From assembly GCA_012729335.1 (NCBI GenBank), contig JAAYDJ010000021.1, positions 310,001-374,000 on the forward strand: a stretch of DNA of 64,000 nucleotides, given 5' to 3'. The position numbers were made by a program, and so were the translations under genes. The notes below the pieces were generated by a model. The model worked only from the letters and a program-made list of their open reading frames with translations, had not been told where the DNA came from and ran no database searches. Source of the stretch: Bacteroidales bacterium. Lineage in GTDB: Bacteria; Bacteroidota; Bacteroidia; Bacteroidales; Prolixibacteraceae. Below, one piece after another: positions 29,001-36,476 of the stretch; position 1 is the first letter of the stretch; every line of letters starts with the position of its first letter.

Positions 29001-29496
29001 CGTTGTTATCAGTAATGGTTCCGGTGGTGGTCCCTTTGATGGCGATGGTCACTCCGGGCAGGGGCGCACCGCTGACATCGGTGACCTGTCCGCTGAGAAC
29101 CGCAGGCTGTTGCATTTCTGCAGGCAAAGAGGTCTCCCTCTGGGCCAGCAAGGCAATCTGACGCCCGTAAATCTCATACCGGATAGCCGTTCCCTGGAAC
29201 AGCTGGTCCAGGGTCTGCATGATGTTTTTATTGTCGACCGTTACCGAAATCTCACGGTCTACATCTACCTCCCCACTATAAAAGAACCGAAATTCACTCT
29301 GGTTTTCAATTACCTTCAATACTTCCCTGATGGTGCTGTTTTCCAGATTAAGGGATAACCTGGCCGTTTGCGAATAACTCTCAGAGGCAAACCCGCTCAG
29401 AATGGAAATGGTCAAAAACAGAATTGTTAGTTTCATTTTCCTGTAAAATTCTTTTAGCAAGGGCTCTGGACCGCTGCTTGTTGGATTTTTCTTCAT
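26059..29496 (-). CDS. susC: SusC/RagA TonB-linked outer membrane transporter with STN signalling domain
   Basis: After a long signal region ending SESYSQ, the protein has an STN domain (about 45-115; LNLENSTIREVLKVIENQ), a carboxypeptidase-like regulatory domain (about 131-215; LSGQVTDVSGAPLPGVTIAI), the conserved VGYGTQKKETLSGSVASI TonB-box region, a plug domain with IDGIVRDGTEDLAQLNPNDI and NGVIIITTKKG, and a beta-barrel to residue 1145. It imports oligosaccharides by TonB-dependent transport. The STN domain shows that it also signals: in such systems it contacts the periplasmic part of FecR and releases the ECF sigma factor. The partner genes lie directly upstream (29648-31388). No housekeeping -7 box was found upstream of the start, consistent with control by the ECF factor. 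Confidence 0.95.
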   Translation of the reverse strand: MKKNPTSSGPEPLLKEFYRKMKLTILFLTISILSGFASESYSQTARLSLNLENSTIREVLKVIENQSEFRFFYSGEVDVDREISVTVDNKNIMQTLDQLFQGTAIRYEIYGRQIALLAQRETSLPAEMQQPAVLSGQVTDVSGAPLPGVTIAIKGTTTGTITDNNGKYSFTNVPQGAVLVFSFVGMHTQEIAVGNQTTINVTLQEESIGLEEIVAVGYGTQKKETLSGSVASISADEIASTKSENLISNIQGKVPGLLIRQLTGEPGKFNNYVSIRGFGAPLVIIDGIVRDGTEDLAQLNPNDIESMSVLKDAAAAIYGMNAANGVIIITTKKGLDGRAKFSYSNLLGIKGATGLEYTVDAYTYRVMKNEMDRNSQVAETYTGEILEKYRQGVEGYQDVDWIDLTLSDWVFQQNHNMSVRGGTKTVKYFASFGYNEDNGLLKSGIQYYNRYNLRASTTADLTKDLKMNVSFAGRIDERQSPREDFLWTFKTIMVNDRGINWHTLNNKDHFSVISPENKNAWALMHPDIDGYNRQRNTQFQSTMDLTLNVPGVPGLTVIATGAFDQNIRNSSFLQKSYNLYDYYTDNFSQTTGTDQYSNTIGLFQRAVARGQVNYTRKIDQHNLAMTGVAEFTGTRYDNIMAKRLYSDLFTNDIIDQGTSTTASNAGYRSFGRYAAYIGRINYDFAGKYLFEAVARYDGSYRYAKANRWAFFPSASAGWRLSEEPFIKDHIRAISNLKLRISYGESGTDAGNAFAYYSAYSASASNGYVFNDGSLTVGMVAPGVVHDRLTWVTAKISNLGVDLGLWDNKLGGSFELFERRQEGLLASLIQSVPNTFGASFPQENINSRLNHGFDVSVYHRGKIGKDFAYNVGANYTYSRTKELHVETAGYSSSWDNWRNNNNNRYVGRTGMYEWEGRFGTIEEYETAPLYGGTAGNSKMLPGSYKLIDLNGDGIISSNDYTYQHWNYGAINPPMQFGLTLDGSYKSFDLSLLFQGASGYSVNYRNNDIWGYGRYPTLHEKYLDRWHPATATDDPYNPATEWVGGFYPALRNYNYNNTQEAAIIDVWRPNATYLRLKSVELGYKLPAIFSSKIGMDNGRIFVNGYNLLTFCNKLLKDADPERQEADWDAGLNYPLMKSFNIGVNLNF

Positions 29497-29647
29497 ACTT
29501 TTATCAGTTGGTTTAATTACTAACAGGGTTAAATCAAATCTCGGGGGGACAGAAATGGCCGTTTCTGCCCCCTTTTCTATTTCTTCAGCATTTTTATTGA
29601 ATCATAGGCAATCAGGTTTAGGTTTTGCATTCAGGTTATTCATGGTT

Positions 29648-30658
29648 TTAGCGGTGGGTTATTCTGATAACCCTGGTTTTGTCGTTATAGGAGTAATTGA
29701 TGGAAGCGGTTATTTTAAGCAATTCCAGAACTTCGCTGAATGATTCCATTTCGAGTGTTCCGGTATAATGGATTTTGTTCAGACGGGGATCCTTATCGAG
29801 TTCAATTTTGACGTTGTACCACCGTTCAAGTCTTCGGGCCACTTCAGGAAGGTATTCTTTCCTGAAAATGATCTTCCCGTCCTTCCAAGAGGTAAACAAA
29901 TCGGTCTCCACCTTCAGCAGTTCCCATTTTCCATCCGACAGTCTGATTTGCTGTCCCGGTTCCAACCTGCAGATCTCCTTTAACTGATCACAGTGAACGT
30001 TGACCGAACCTCTTTCGACGGTGGTTTCAAACCGGTTCTCTTGAGGGCAGCTTTTCACATTGAGGCATGTTCCGGTGACTTCGACCTTTCCGAGGGCTGT
30101 ATGGATCATGAAGGGATATTCACCCTTGACCACCTCGAAATAGGCTTCACCCTCGAGTTCCAGGTTTCGGTTTTTTTGGTTGAAATCGGAGGCATAGGTC
30201 AGCGTAGATCCTGAATTCAGCCACACCATGGATCCGTCGGGCATTAAAAAAGAGGTGCGTGCTCCATGGGGGACCGTCACGCTTTGTGTTTGGACCATCT
30301 CCCTGTGCTGAACCGGCACCTCCCTGAAAAGGAAGTGGGCGGTCACCAGAGCCACAGCCAATGTGGCTGCAGCGGCAAAACCCCATCTGAAGAAGGTAAG
30401 CTGCCTCTTCACCCGGGCAGTCGTCTTCCTGTTAATTTCCAGTCTGACCTTTGCCCATACTTCTCCCTGCCGGGGTCCCTGCTCCACAGCCTCGCCCCGC
30501 TCTTCTTCACGGGATTGTTCCAACCAGGTCTCTTCCATGACCTTACCGACCGCCTCCTCATGTCCGCGATCCGACAACCATTCCGTAATCTCCCTGAATT
30601 CTCCGGGCGAACACACCGAATGTATGTATTTCGAAAAAAGGTGTTTCATTTTGTCCAT
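29648..30658 (-). CDS. fecR: FecR family anti-sigma factor of the SusCD locus
   Basis: The cytoplasmic N-terminal part (about 1-87) would bind the sigma factor. A transmembrane helix (about 88-110) is followed by a FecR domain (about 120-225; TVPHGARTSFLMPDGSMVWLNSGS) and a C-terminal DUF4974 region (about 260-336) with VARRLERWYNVKIEL, a fold like the STN domain. It spans the inner membrane and relays the state of the STN-bearing SusC to the ECF sigma factor encoded upstream. It lies 148 bases after the sigma gene and 151 bases before susC, so each may be expressed with some independence. Confidence 0.95.
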   Translation of the reverse strand: MDKMKHLFSKYIHSVCSPGEFREITEWLSDRGHEEAVGKVMEETWLEQSREEERGEAVEQGPRQGEVWAKVRLEINRKTTARVKRQLTFFRWGFAAAATLAVALVTAHFLFREVPVQHREMVQTQSVTVPHGARTSFLMPDGSMVWLNSGSTLTYASDFNQKNRNLELEGEAYFEVVKGEYPFMIHTALGKVEVTGTCLNVKSCPQENRFETTVERGSVNVHCDQLKEICRLEPGQQIRLSDGKWELLKVETDLFTSWKDGKIIFRKEYLPEVARRLERWYNVKIELDKDPRLNKIHYTGTLEMESFSEVLELLKITASINYSYNDKTRVIRITHR

Positions 30659-30806
30659 TCAATATGATATACACTTATCCTGATCCCATCCCTAAGATGA
30701 AGGGTGTTTTTTTTTGTTTGAATTCTCAAAAAGGGGTGCTTAAAGGCCGGAACAACCCATTTGATGCGCAGGTAAGTCGTCAGGCAATGGCTCCATGTTC
30801 CCGGAA

Positions 30807-31388
30807 TCACAAAAAGAGATAGAAATAAAGGAAGGAAACCATACCCAGATCTTTGAGTTTTTCTTTCAGGATTTTGACAGCCCGGGAAAGATGGTATTCC
30901 ACGTTTTTCTCCGAAACGCCCATTTTTTCAGCGATGGCGCGGTTCGAAAGCCCTTCTTTTCTGCTCATGACGAAATACTCCCTGTGATTGTCGGGCAATT
31001 GGGTAATGATCTCCTCTACCTTTGATTCAAGTTCCCGGAAATCCACCTCCCCTGATACCATAAATTCCTCTGCAATACTTTTTTTCAAAAGGGTTTCCCT
31101 GACTTTTTGGTCCTTCAGCCGGTTGCGCAGCTCATTAAGCAGCAAGTTCCGGCTGATGGTAAAAATAAACGCATTGAAAGTCGCGGTATTTCTGATTTTC
31201 CTGCGGTGGTCCCAGACCCTGATGAACACCTCCTGGAGGATGTCCTCGATCCCATCTTCAATTTTTAAAAAGGATCTGGCGAAACGGTAAAGCCTGGGGT
31301 AATAATAGTTAAACAGCTCTTCCAAAGCCGGTTCATGGTCATTGGAGAGGTTAAACAGGGTTTTCTCAAGTTCAGGCTTTTTCTCCAT
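30807..31388 (-). CDS. ECF-type RNA polymerase sigma factor of the SusCD locus
   Basis: A 193-residue sigma-70 family protein of the Bacteroidota ECF group. Region 2 is seen in FARSFLKIEDGIEDILQEVF and VWDHRRKI, and region 4 in LPDNHREYFVMSRKEGLSNR followed by IAEKMGVSEKNVEYHLSRA, a helix-turn-helix. The C-terminus is hydrophobic and aromatic (FLYFYLFL), as is common in this group. It probably directs transcription of susC and the downstream hydrolases once FecR releases it. It is divergent from the BNR-repeat gene, and both have perfect -7 boxes in the shared region. Confidence 0.95.
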   Translation of the reverse strand: MEKKPELEKTLFNLSNDHEPALEELFNYYYPRLYRFARSFLKIEDGIEDILQEVFIRVWDHRRKIRNTATFNAFIFTISRNLLLNELRNRLKDQKVRETLLKKSIAEEFMVSGEVDFRELESKVEEIITQLPDNHREYFVMSRKEGLSNRAIAEKMGVSEKNVEYHLSRAVKILKEKLKDLGMVSFLYFYLFL

Positions 31389-31407
31389 GGCACATGAGAT
31401 TCAACAG

Positions 31408-31415
31408 CAAAGTTA
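31408..31415 (-). promoter_or_regulatory. -7 promoter box of the ECF sigma gene
   Basis: The minus strand reads TAACTTTG, an exact TAnnTTTG box, 19 bases upstream of the start codon. This suggests expression by the housekeeping sigma factor with a very short leader. Confidence 0.4.
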
Positions 31416-31513
31416 GAAAAGAATCCTTATGATCATGCCCTGTTGAAGGGGTCTTCATTTATCGGGCTCACTACTTTTTCCCCGACGATGTATCGATCAG
31501 AGGCGATGAATCT

Positions 31514-31521
31514 TAATTTTG
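31514..31521 (+). promoter_or_regulatory. -7 promoter box of the BNR-repeat gene
   Basis: TAATTTTG matches the Bacteroidota -7 consensus exactly. It overlaps the TTG at 31519, ruling that out as the translation start and favouring the ATG at 31546, 24 bases downstream. Confidence 0.45.
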
Positions 31522-31545
31522 ACGGCTAATAAGATGTCTCGAATC

Positions 31546-32571
31546 ATGAAGATATTTAAGTTACTGATCATCCTTTCTTTCCTCTTGCAGGCCTGTACTT
31601 CCCTCCACACCAGACACCTGGAATCAGATGCCAGGATTATTGTTTCAGAGTTTATTTACGATGAAGCGCCTTTTCCCCAATGCCATGCCTCCACCATTTT
31701 GGAAACGGATTCAGGGCTTATGGCAGCCTGGTTTGGAGGTACTTACGAAAGCCACCCGGATGTGAGCATCTATGTATCGACCCGTCAGCAGGGAAAATGG
31801 AGTGATCCGATGCTGGTTGCCGATGGAATTCAGAATGACACGCTGCGTTATCCCTGCTGGAACCCGGTTTTAGTAAAAAGGGAAAATGGGGATATTATTC
31901 TTTTTTACAAAGCCGGACCCAATCCGCGGGAATGGTGGGGATGCTATAAGGTCCTGGCTGCGGGCGAAAAAAACTGGTCGGCAAGTCAACGGTTGCCTGA
32001 TTCTTTTCTGGGACCCGTCAAAAACAAATCTTTCGAATTAACCGATGGGAACTATTTGCATCCCTCCAGTTTTGAAACGAACGAAAAATGGGGGATTTGC
32101 CTGGAAAAGTCAGATCAGGAGCTGGGAAAATGGGAGAGAACTGAAATCGACAACCGGCACTTCAACGCCATTCAGCCTGCTATTTTGAAGCACAAAAAGA
32201 AAACCTTGCAGATGCTCTGCAGAAGCCGTGAAAACAGGATTGTGGAAAGCTGGTCTTATGACCTGGGAAAGAGCTGGACTCCTCTTGCGGAAACAGGCCT
32301 GGTGAATAACAATTCCGGAATTGACGCGGTCACGCTCCGGAATGGTTTGCACCTGCTGGTTTGCAATCCCATTGAAAAGGGAAGGAATAAGCTTTCGCTG
32401 CTGGTTTCCCCCGATGGCAAGGAGTGGAAGGAACTGTTGGTCCTGGAGGATCAGCCCTTGGGGGAATTCAGTTATCCTGCGATTATAGAAGACAAGGATG
32501 GAACCGTTCACATCACCTATACCTATAACCGGGTGAAGATCAAATATCTCACCGTGTCTATTAACTCCTGA
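31546..32571 (+). CDS. Sialidase-like BNR/Asp-box beta-propeller lipoprotein
   Basis: The ATG at 31546 starts a lipoprotein signal with lipobox LQAC; the in-frame ATG at 31534 adds four residues. The mature protein is a six-bladed propeller of the BNR_2/sialidase-like group: ASTILETDSGLMAAWFGGTY at the N-terminus, then repeated blades with one canonical Asp-box (SYDLGKSW) and a partial one (SPDGKEW). The FRIP motif of true sialidases is not present, so sialic acid cleavage should not be assumed; related proteins in Bacteroidota act on other exo-linked sugars. It is divergent from the ECF sigma gene and could belong to the same polysaccharide locus on the opposite strand, but nothing in the sequence proves this. 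Confidence 0.75.
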   Translation: MKIFKLLIILSFLLQACTSLHTRHLESDARIIVSEFIYDEAPFPQCHASTILETDSGLMAAWFGGTYESHPDVSIYVSTRQQGKWSDPMLVADGIQNDTLRYPCWNPVLVKRENGDIILFYKAGPNPREWWGCYKVLAAGEKNWSASQRLPDSFLGPVKNKSFELTDGNYLHPSSFETNEKWGICLEKSDQELGKWERTEIDNRHFNAIQPAILKHKKKTLQMLCRSRENRIVESWSYDLGKSWTPLAETGLVNNNSGIDAVTLRNGLHLLVCNPIEKGRNKLSLLVSPDGKEWKELLVLEDQPLGEFSYPAIIEDKDGTVHITYTYNRVKIKYLTVSINS

Positions 32572-32614
32572 ATGATACCCTCAGTACAGTCCGACATTTA
32601 ATTTTTGGTTTCCT

Positions 32615-32687
32615 ACCTGAACAGATGAAGGAAGAGGATGCCATGACCAATATGGTCTGTTGGTCCTTTCCTCCATGTTGTTCAGGT
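32615..32687. repeat. Imperfect 73-base inverted repeat between convergent genes
   Basis: ACCTGAACA (32615-32623) and its exact complement at 32679-32687 form the base of a long hairpin. Inside, matched blocks (ATG, AGGAA, GGA) continue with mismatches and end in GACC-AATAT-GGTC. It lies between the ends of the BNR-repeat gene and tag. It may be a shared terminator-like structure, a small RNA or a relic of a miniature element. Confidence 0.45.
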
Positions 32688-32790
32688 CTGATGATGTTCC
32701 GGTGAGCGTATTTCCTCACGCCTGAGGTATGCAGAGATAAGCGACCTAAACTCCAAAGGATGCCTTGATGAGAATGAACGTCCTGCCGGC

Positions 32791-33366
32791 TCAGCTGCGA
32801 AAGTGTTCGATTTCCCGGTGGCGGAAGCAATGGATGAGGTGGTCGTTGACCATCCCTGTGGCTTGCATGTGAGCGTAGACCACCGTGGAGCCGACGAACC
32901 GGAATCCCCGTTTTTTCAGGTCGGCGGAGATCCGGTCAGAGAGTTCCGTCCGGGCTGGAAGCATACCCAGGTCGGTGAACCGGTTGACAATGGGCTGGTG
33001 ATTTGTAAAAGCCCAGATATAATGGTCGAAACTCCCGAACTCCTCCTGAATTCTGAGAAAGCAGCGGGCATTGTTGATGCAGGCTTCAATTTTGAGGCGG
33101 TTGCGGATGATGCGGGCATCCTGCAGGAGCCGTTCCACATCGTCCTGATTGAAGAGAGCCACCCGGGCAGGATCAAAATCAAGAAAAACTTCCCTGAAAG
33201 CCTCCCTTTTATGCAGGATGGTCCTCCAGCTCAGTCCGGCCTGGAATCCTTCCAGAACCAGGAATTCAAATAGTTTCCGGTCGTCGTGCAGGGGCATGCC
33301 CCACTCCTCATCGTGGTATTTCCACATCAGCGGATCATTTCCCGGCCATTCGCAACGCTTTCCCAT
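32791..33366 (-). CDS. tag: DNA-3-methyladenine glycosylase I
   Basis: The protein removes 3-methyladenine from alkylated DNA in base excision repair. It starts MGKRCEWPG and carries KYHDEEWG and LVLEGFQAGLSWRTIL, hallmark stretches of Tag. The zinc-binding residues known in the family are present: Cys5, His18, His176 and Cys180 (NDHLIHC). Length (191 aa) is normal. It is a single gene on the minus strand, with the GH31 gene upstream separated by 155 bases. Confidence 0.95.
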   Translation of the reverse strand: MGKRCEWPGNDPLMWKYHDEEWGMPLHDDRKLFEFLVLEGFQAGLSWRTILHKREAFREVFLDFDPARVALFNQDDVERLLQDARIIRNRLKIEACINNARCFLRIQEEFGSFDHYIWAFTNHQPIVNRFTDLGMLPARTELSDRISADLKKRGFRFVGSTVVYAHMQATGMVNDHLIHCFRHREIEHFRS

Positions 33367-33521
33367 TGAATAATCACCATCTTTTATACAGTACCTGGAT
33401 CCCGGGATGGAAACTCCTCCCTGCAGCGCAGGTGACAGGGAATGCGGTCACTGCCATGCCCACCCCGGTTAATCAGGATTATTTATATTATTTTTTTCAC
33501 CTGCCGGTATGCCGGCGGTGA

Positions 33522-36362
33522 TCATTTTCTTTCTACCACCAGGGCAGTGCCTGAATAGGTCACTGTGGCCTGAGGGGCTGCCGACAGGTCAAATTTGACG
33601 GGTTTCTCCTTCGATACCCACACCACGTTAAAGGTCCGGGTTTCGGGCATGCCCTCCCAGGATCCTTTTCTCTCGCCGATGGAGAGTTTGCCCGACTGCT
33701 CTTCCCAGGTGATGGGGATCATGCTAAAGGCGCCCTTTTCGTAGTCGTAGTTGGTGCCTTCGTCCTCATAAAGGGTGAATGCCCCGTTTTTACCCGTATA
33801 GATGTAAAGGGTGATGGGGTCGTTGGTTTTATCGGCGGTGGTCATGATTTCAGGGCCGAAGGGGAGGATGGCCCCTTCGCGAACGAAGAGCGGCAGCACC
33901 TCGAAGGGTGCGGCGACCGTCTGTTTTTGTCCGCCATCGGTGTATTTGCCGGTGTAAAGGTCATACCAGCCGCTGCCGGCGGGGAAGACCACCTCCCTGC
34001 TGCGGGCCTGGAACTGGTAGACGGGGGCTACCATCAGGGCGGGACCGAACATATACTGGTCGCCGACGCTGGTCACGGCCGGGTCGCCGGGGAAGTCCAT
34101 GGCCAGGGCGCGCATGAGGGTGTAGTCGTTGTGCCAGGTCATGCCCGCCAAGGTGTAGATATAGGGCATCAGCCTATAGCGCAGTTTGTTGTAGTACACC
34201 ATGCTTTTGTAGGCCGGGTGGCTGTCGGGGGCGATGTTAAAGATTTCGCGGAAGGGGTACTGGCCGTGGCTCCGGAAGAGGGGACAGAAGGCTCCGAACT
34301 GGTACCAGCGGGCATTGAGTTCGCGCCACTCCTCCAGGTCGGCCGATCCTTCGGCAGCCCGGGTATAGCGGTTCTCCACACAGAAGCCCCCGATGTCCAT
34401 GGTCCAATAGGGGATTCCGGAGAGGGCAAAGTTAAGGCCGGCCGATATCTGGGCTTTCATGTCTTCCCAGCGGGTGCCGATGTCGCCGCTCCAGGTGGCC
34501 GTAGAGTAACGCTGCAACCCCGGGAACCCGGAACGGGTGAGCAAAAAGACCCGGCGGTTGGGGTCGGCTTCCCGCTGGCCGTCATAAATGGCCTCGGCAT
34601 TCATCAGGGCATAGGCGTTGAAATATTTGGCGGAAGGCCCCAAAGCGGTGGGGGTCATCAGCTCCTTGCGGTACTGTACGCTGGCGTTGGAAAGGATGTC
34701 GGGTTCTGAGGCGTCCATCCACCAGGCATCGAAGCCCTTTGGTAAAAGATGCTCCTTCATTTGGCCCCAGAAGAGTTTCCGGGCTTCGGGATTGTAAGCA
34801 TCGTAGAAGGAGCCGATGTATCCCCGGCCCACCCAGTCGCGGATGCTGTCCTGCGTGGCACGGCGGTACATCCACCCTTTGGCGTCGAATTCCTTGTAAT
34901 GGTCTGTGTTATAATAGAATTTCGGCCATACCGATATCATGACGCGGGCGTGGAGGCTGTGGACGCTGTCTACCATGGCTTTGGGATCGGGAAACCGGGA
35001 GGCGTCGAATTCGTGAGAGCCCCAGGCCTGCTCGGGCCAGTAAAACCAGTCAAGGACGATGTTGTCGAGGGGGATGTTCCGCTTGCGGTACTCTTTGACC
35101 ACCCCCAGCAGCTCATCGCTGGTTTTGTAGCGTTCGCGGCTCTGCCAATAGCCCATGGCCCACTTGGGCATGATCTGCGATTTCCCGGTGAGGGTGCGGT
35201 AGCCGCTGATCACCTCATCCATGTTATTCCCCCTGATAAAGTAGTAATCGATCTGGTCGCCCATTTCCGACCAGAGGGAGAGGGCTTCCTGTTCTTCCTT
35301 CGGGCGGGGACTCAGGGCTTTCAGGCCGATATAGGAGATCCCGCCGTCGGGTTTCCACTCCAGTTTAACGGGGTAGCGCTTGCCGGCTTCCAGTTCACAG
35401 GTAAACTTAAAAGTGTTGGGATTCCAGGCGGTCCGCCACCGTTCGGGCACCACCAGCTTCCCGTCTACCCACACTTTCGTATAACCGGCATAGTAAAGCT
35501 TGAAATGGAACAGCCCGCTCTCCTTCGGTTCGATCTCCCCTTTCCAGACGATGGTGGCGTTTCCGAAGCGGAACCCCTCAGGGAAGTTCTTTACCGTCTC
35601 CAGATTTTCATAGTCAATGGCTGTTTCGTTCCGCTCCACGAACACATCGCTGGTGTCGGAGTTGGTATAGTAAAAGGCCGACAGTCCACCCGCTTCGCCT
35701 TTGGCATTGTAGAGCCCGAAGAGGTCCATTTCGGAGTAGTCGCGGGGGTCACCGAATTTCGAGAGGGAATAGTTGTCCCAGAGGATACCATAGTTTTTAT
35801 TGGATACCAGCATGGGAACCGACACCTTGGTATTGTACTGGAAAAGCACCTCATTTTTCCCCTTGTAGTTGAATTCGTCACTCTGGTGTTGTCCCAGGCC
35901 GTAGAAGGCTTCATCGTCGGGTGATTCCCACACCTGCTGCATGGTGAATCCTTTGGTGCCTTCCACCTCAATGGGGAAGAAGCTGCGTCCTCCCTCCCGT
36001 TCTCTGGTGATCAGGTTTCCGTTTCCGTCAAGGAAGGTCACCTGCCCGGTGGCCAGGGCCACTTTGGCTTTGACTTCGGCAGCCGATACCGTGACAAATC
36101 CTTCTTCCTCTGTTACAGTGAAGGGTGGCACCGTGGTTTGGTCGATGACAATTAGGCTTTTTGCATCGGAAAAGGATTTCCCGGGAACCGCTGTCACCCG
36201 TATAATCCGGTCGGTGACGACGCTCACTTTCAGCATCGACGTTTCTGTTGGTGACGCAGGCTTCAGCCTGAGCAACACTCCGTCATCTGTTTGTTTCCAC
36301 TCCTTCCGGCCGCATGAAACCATTAAAAGGAAAAGAACCGGCACTACAAGTAACTTTCTCAT
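33522..36362 (-). CDS. GH31 alpha-xylosidase-like lipoprotein with PA14 insert
   Basis: A lipoprotein signal (LLMVSC) leads to an N-terminal beta-sandwich, a PA14-like insert at about 225-350 (GLFHFKLYYAGYTKVWVDGK) and the GH31 catalytic barrel. The predicted nucleophile is Asp550 in FDAWWMDASEPD and the acid/base Asp627 in TWSGDIGTRWEDM. A PA14 insert in this position is typical of Bacteroidota alpha-xylosidases that remove xylose from xyloglucan oligosaccharides, so alpha-xylosidase is the best guess; alpha-glucosidase is the alternative. At 946 residues it is full length. The GH53 gene lies 114 bases upstream in the same direction. A short hairpin (33498-33520) directly follows the stop codon. 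Confidence 0.88.
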   Translation of the reverse strand: MRKLLVVPVLFLLMVSCGRKEWKQTDDGVLLRLKPASPTETSMLKVSVVTDRIIRVTAVPGKSFSDAKSLIVIDQTTVPPFTVTEEEGFVTVSAAEVKAKVALATGQVTFLDGNGNLITREREGGRSFFPIEVEGTKGFTMQQVWESPDDEAFYGLGQHQSDEFNYKGKNEVLFQYNTKVSVPMLVSNKNYGILWDNYSLSKFGDPRDYSEMDLFGLYNAKGEAGGLSAFYYTNSDTSDVFVERNETAIDYENLETVKNFPEGFRFGNATIVWKGEIEPKESGLFHFKLYYAGYTKVWVDGKLVVPERWRTAWNPNTFKFTCELEAGKRYPVKLEWKPDGGISYIGLKALSPRPKEEQEALSLWSEMGDQIDYYFIRGNNMDEVISGYRTLTGKSQIMPKWAMGYWQSRERYKTSDELLGVVKEYRKRNIPLDNIVLDWFYWPEQAWGSHEFDASRFPDPKAMVDSVHSLHARVMISVWPKFYYNTDHYKEFDAKGWMYRRATQDSIRDWVGRGYIGSFYDAYNPEARKLFWGQMKEHLLPKGFDAWWMDASEPDILSNASVQYRKELMTPTALGPSAKYFNAYALMNAEAIYDGQREADPNRRVFLLTRSGFPGLQRYSTATWSGDIGTRWEDMKAQISAGLNFALSGIPYWTMDIGGFCVENRYTRAAEGSADLEEWRELNARWYQFGAFCPLFRSHGQYPFREIFNIAPDSHPAYKSMVYYNKLRYRLMPYIYTLAGMTWHNDYTLMRALAMDFPGDPAVTSVGDQYMFGPALMVAPVYQFQARSREVVFPAGSGWYDLYTGKYTDGGQKQTVAAPFEVLPLFVREGAILPFGPEIMTTADKTNDPITLYIYTGKNGAFTLYEDEGTNYDYEKGAFSMIPITWEEQSGKLSIGERKGSWEGMPETRTFNVVWVSKEKPVKFDLSAAPQATVTYSGTALVVERK

Positions 36363-36476
36363 AAGGGTATCTTTGATTTAATCGATTGTTCTTCCCGTGT
36401 TAAATATGACTACAAAATATGATTATTATCTTAAATGTCCTCTTTGCATCACTGTTGCGGATTTCTGAGGTCGTGA

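Noticed and set aside
33498-33520. Hairpin directly after the GH31 stop as a terminator
   Set aside because: On the minus strand the stem, which needs a bulge, is followed by A residues, not T.
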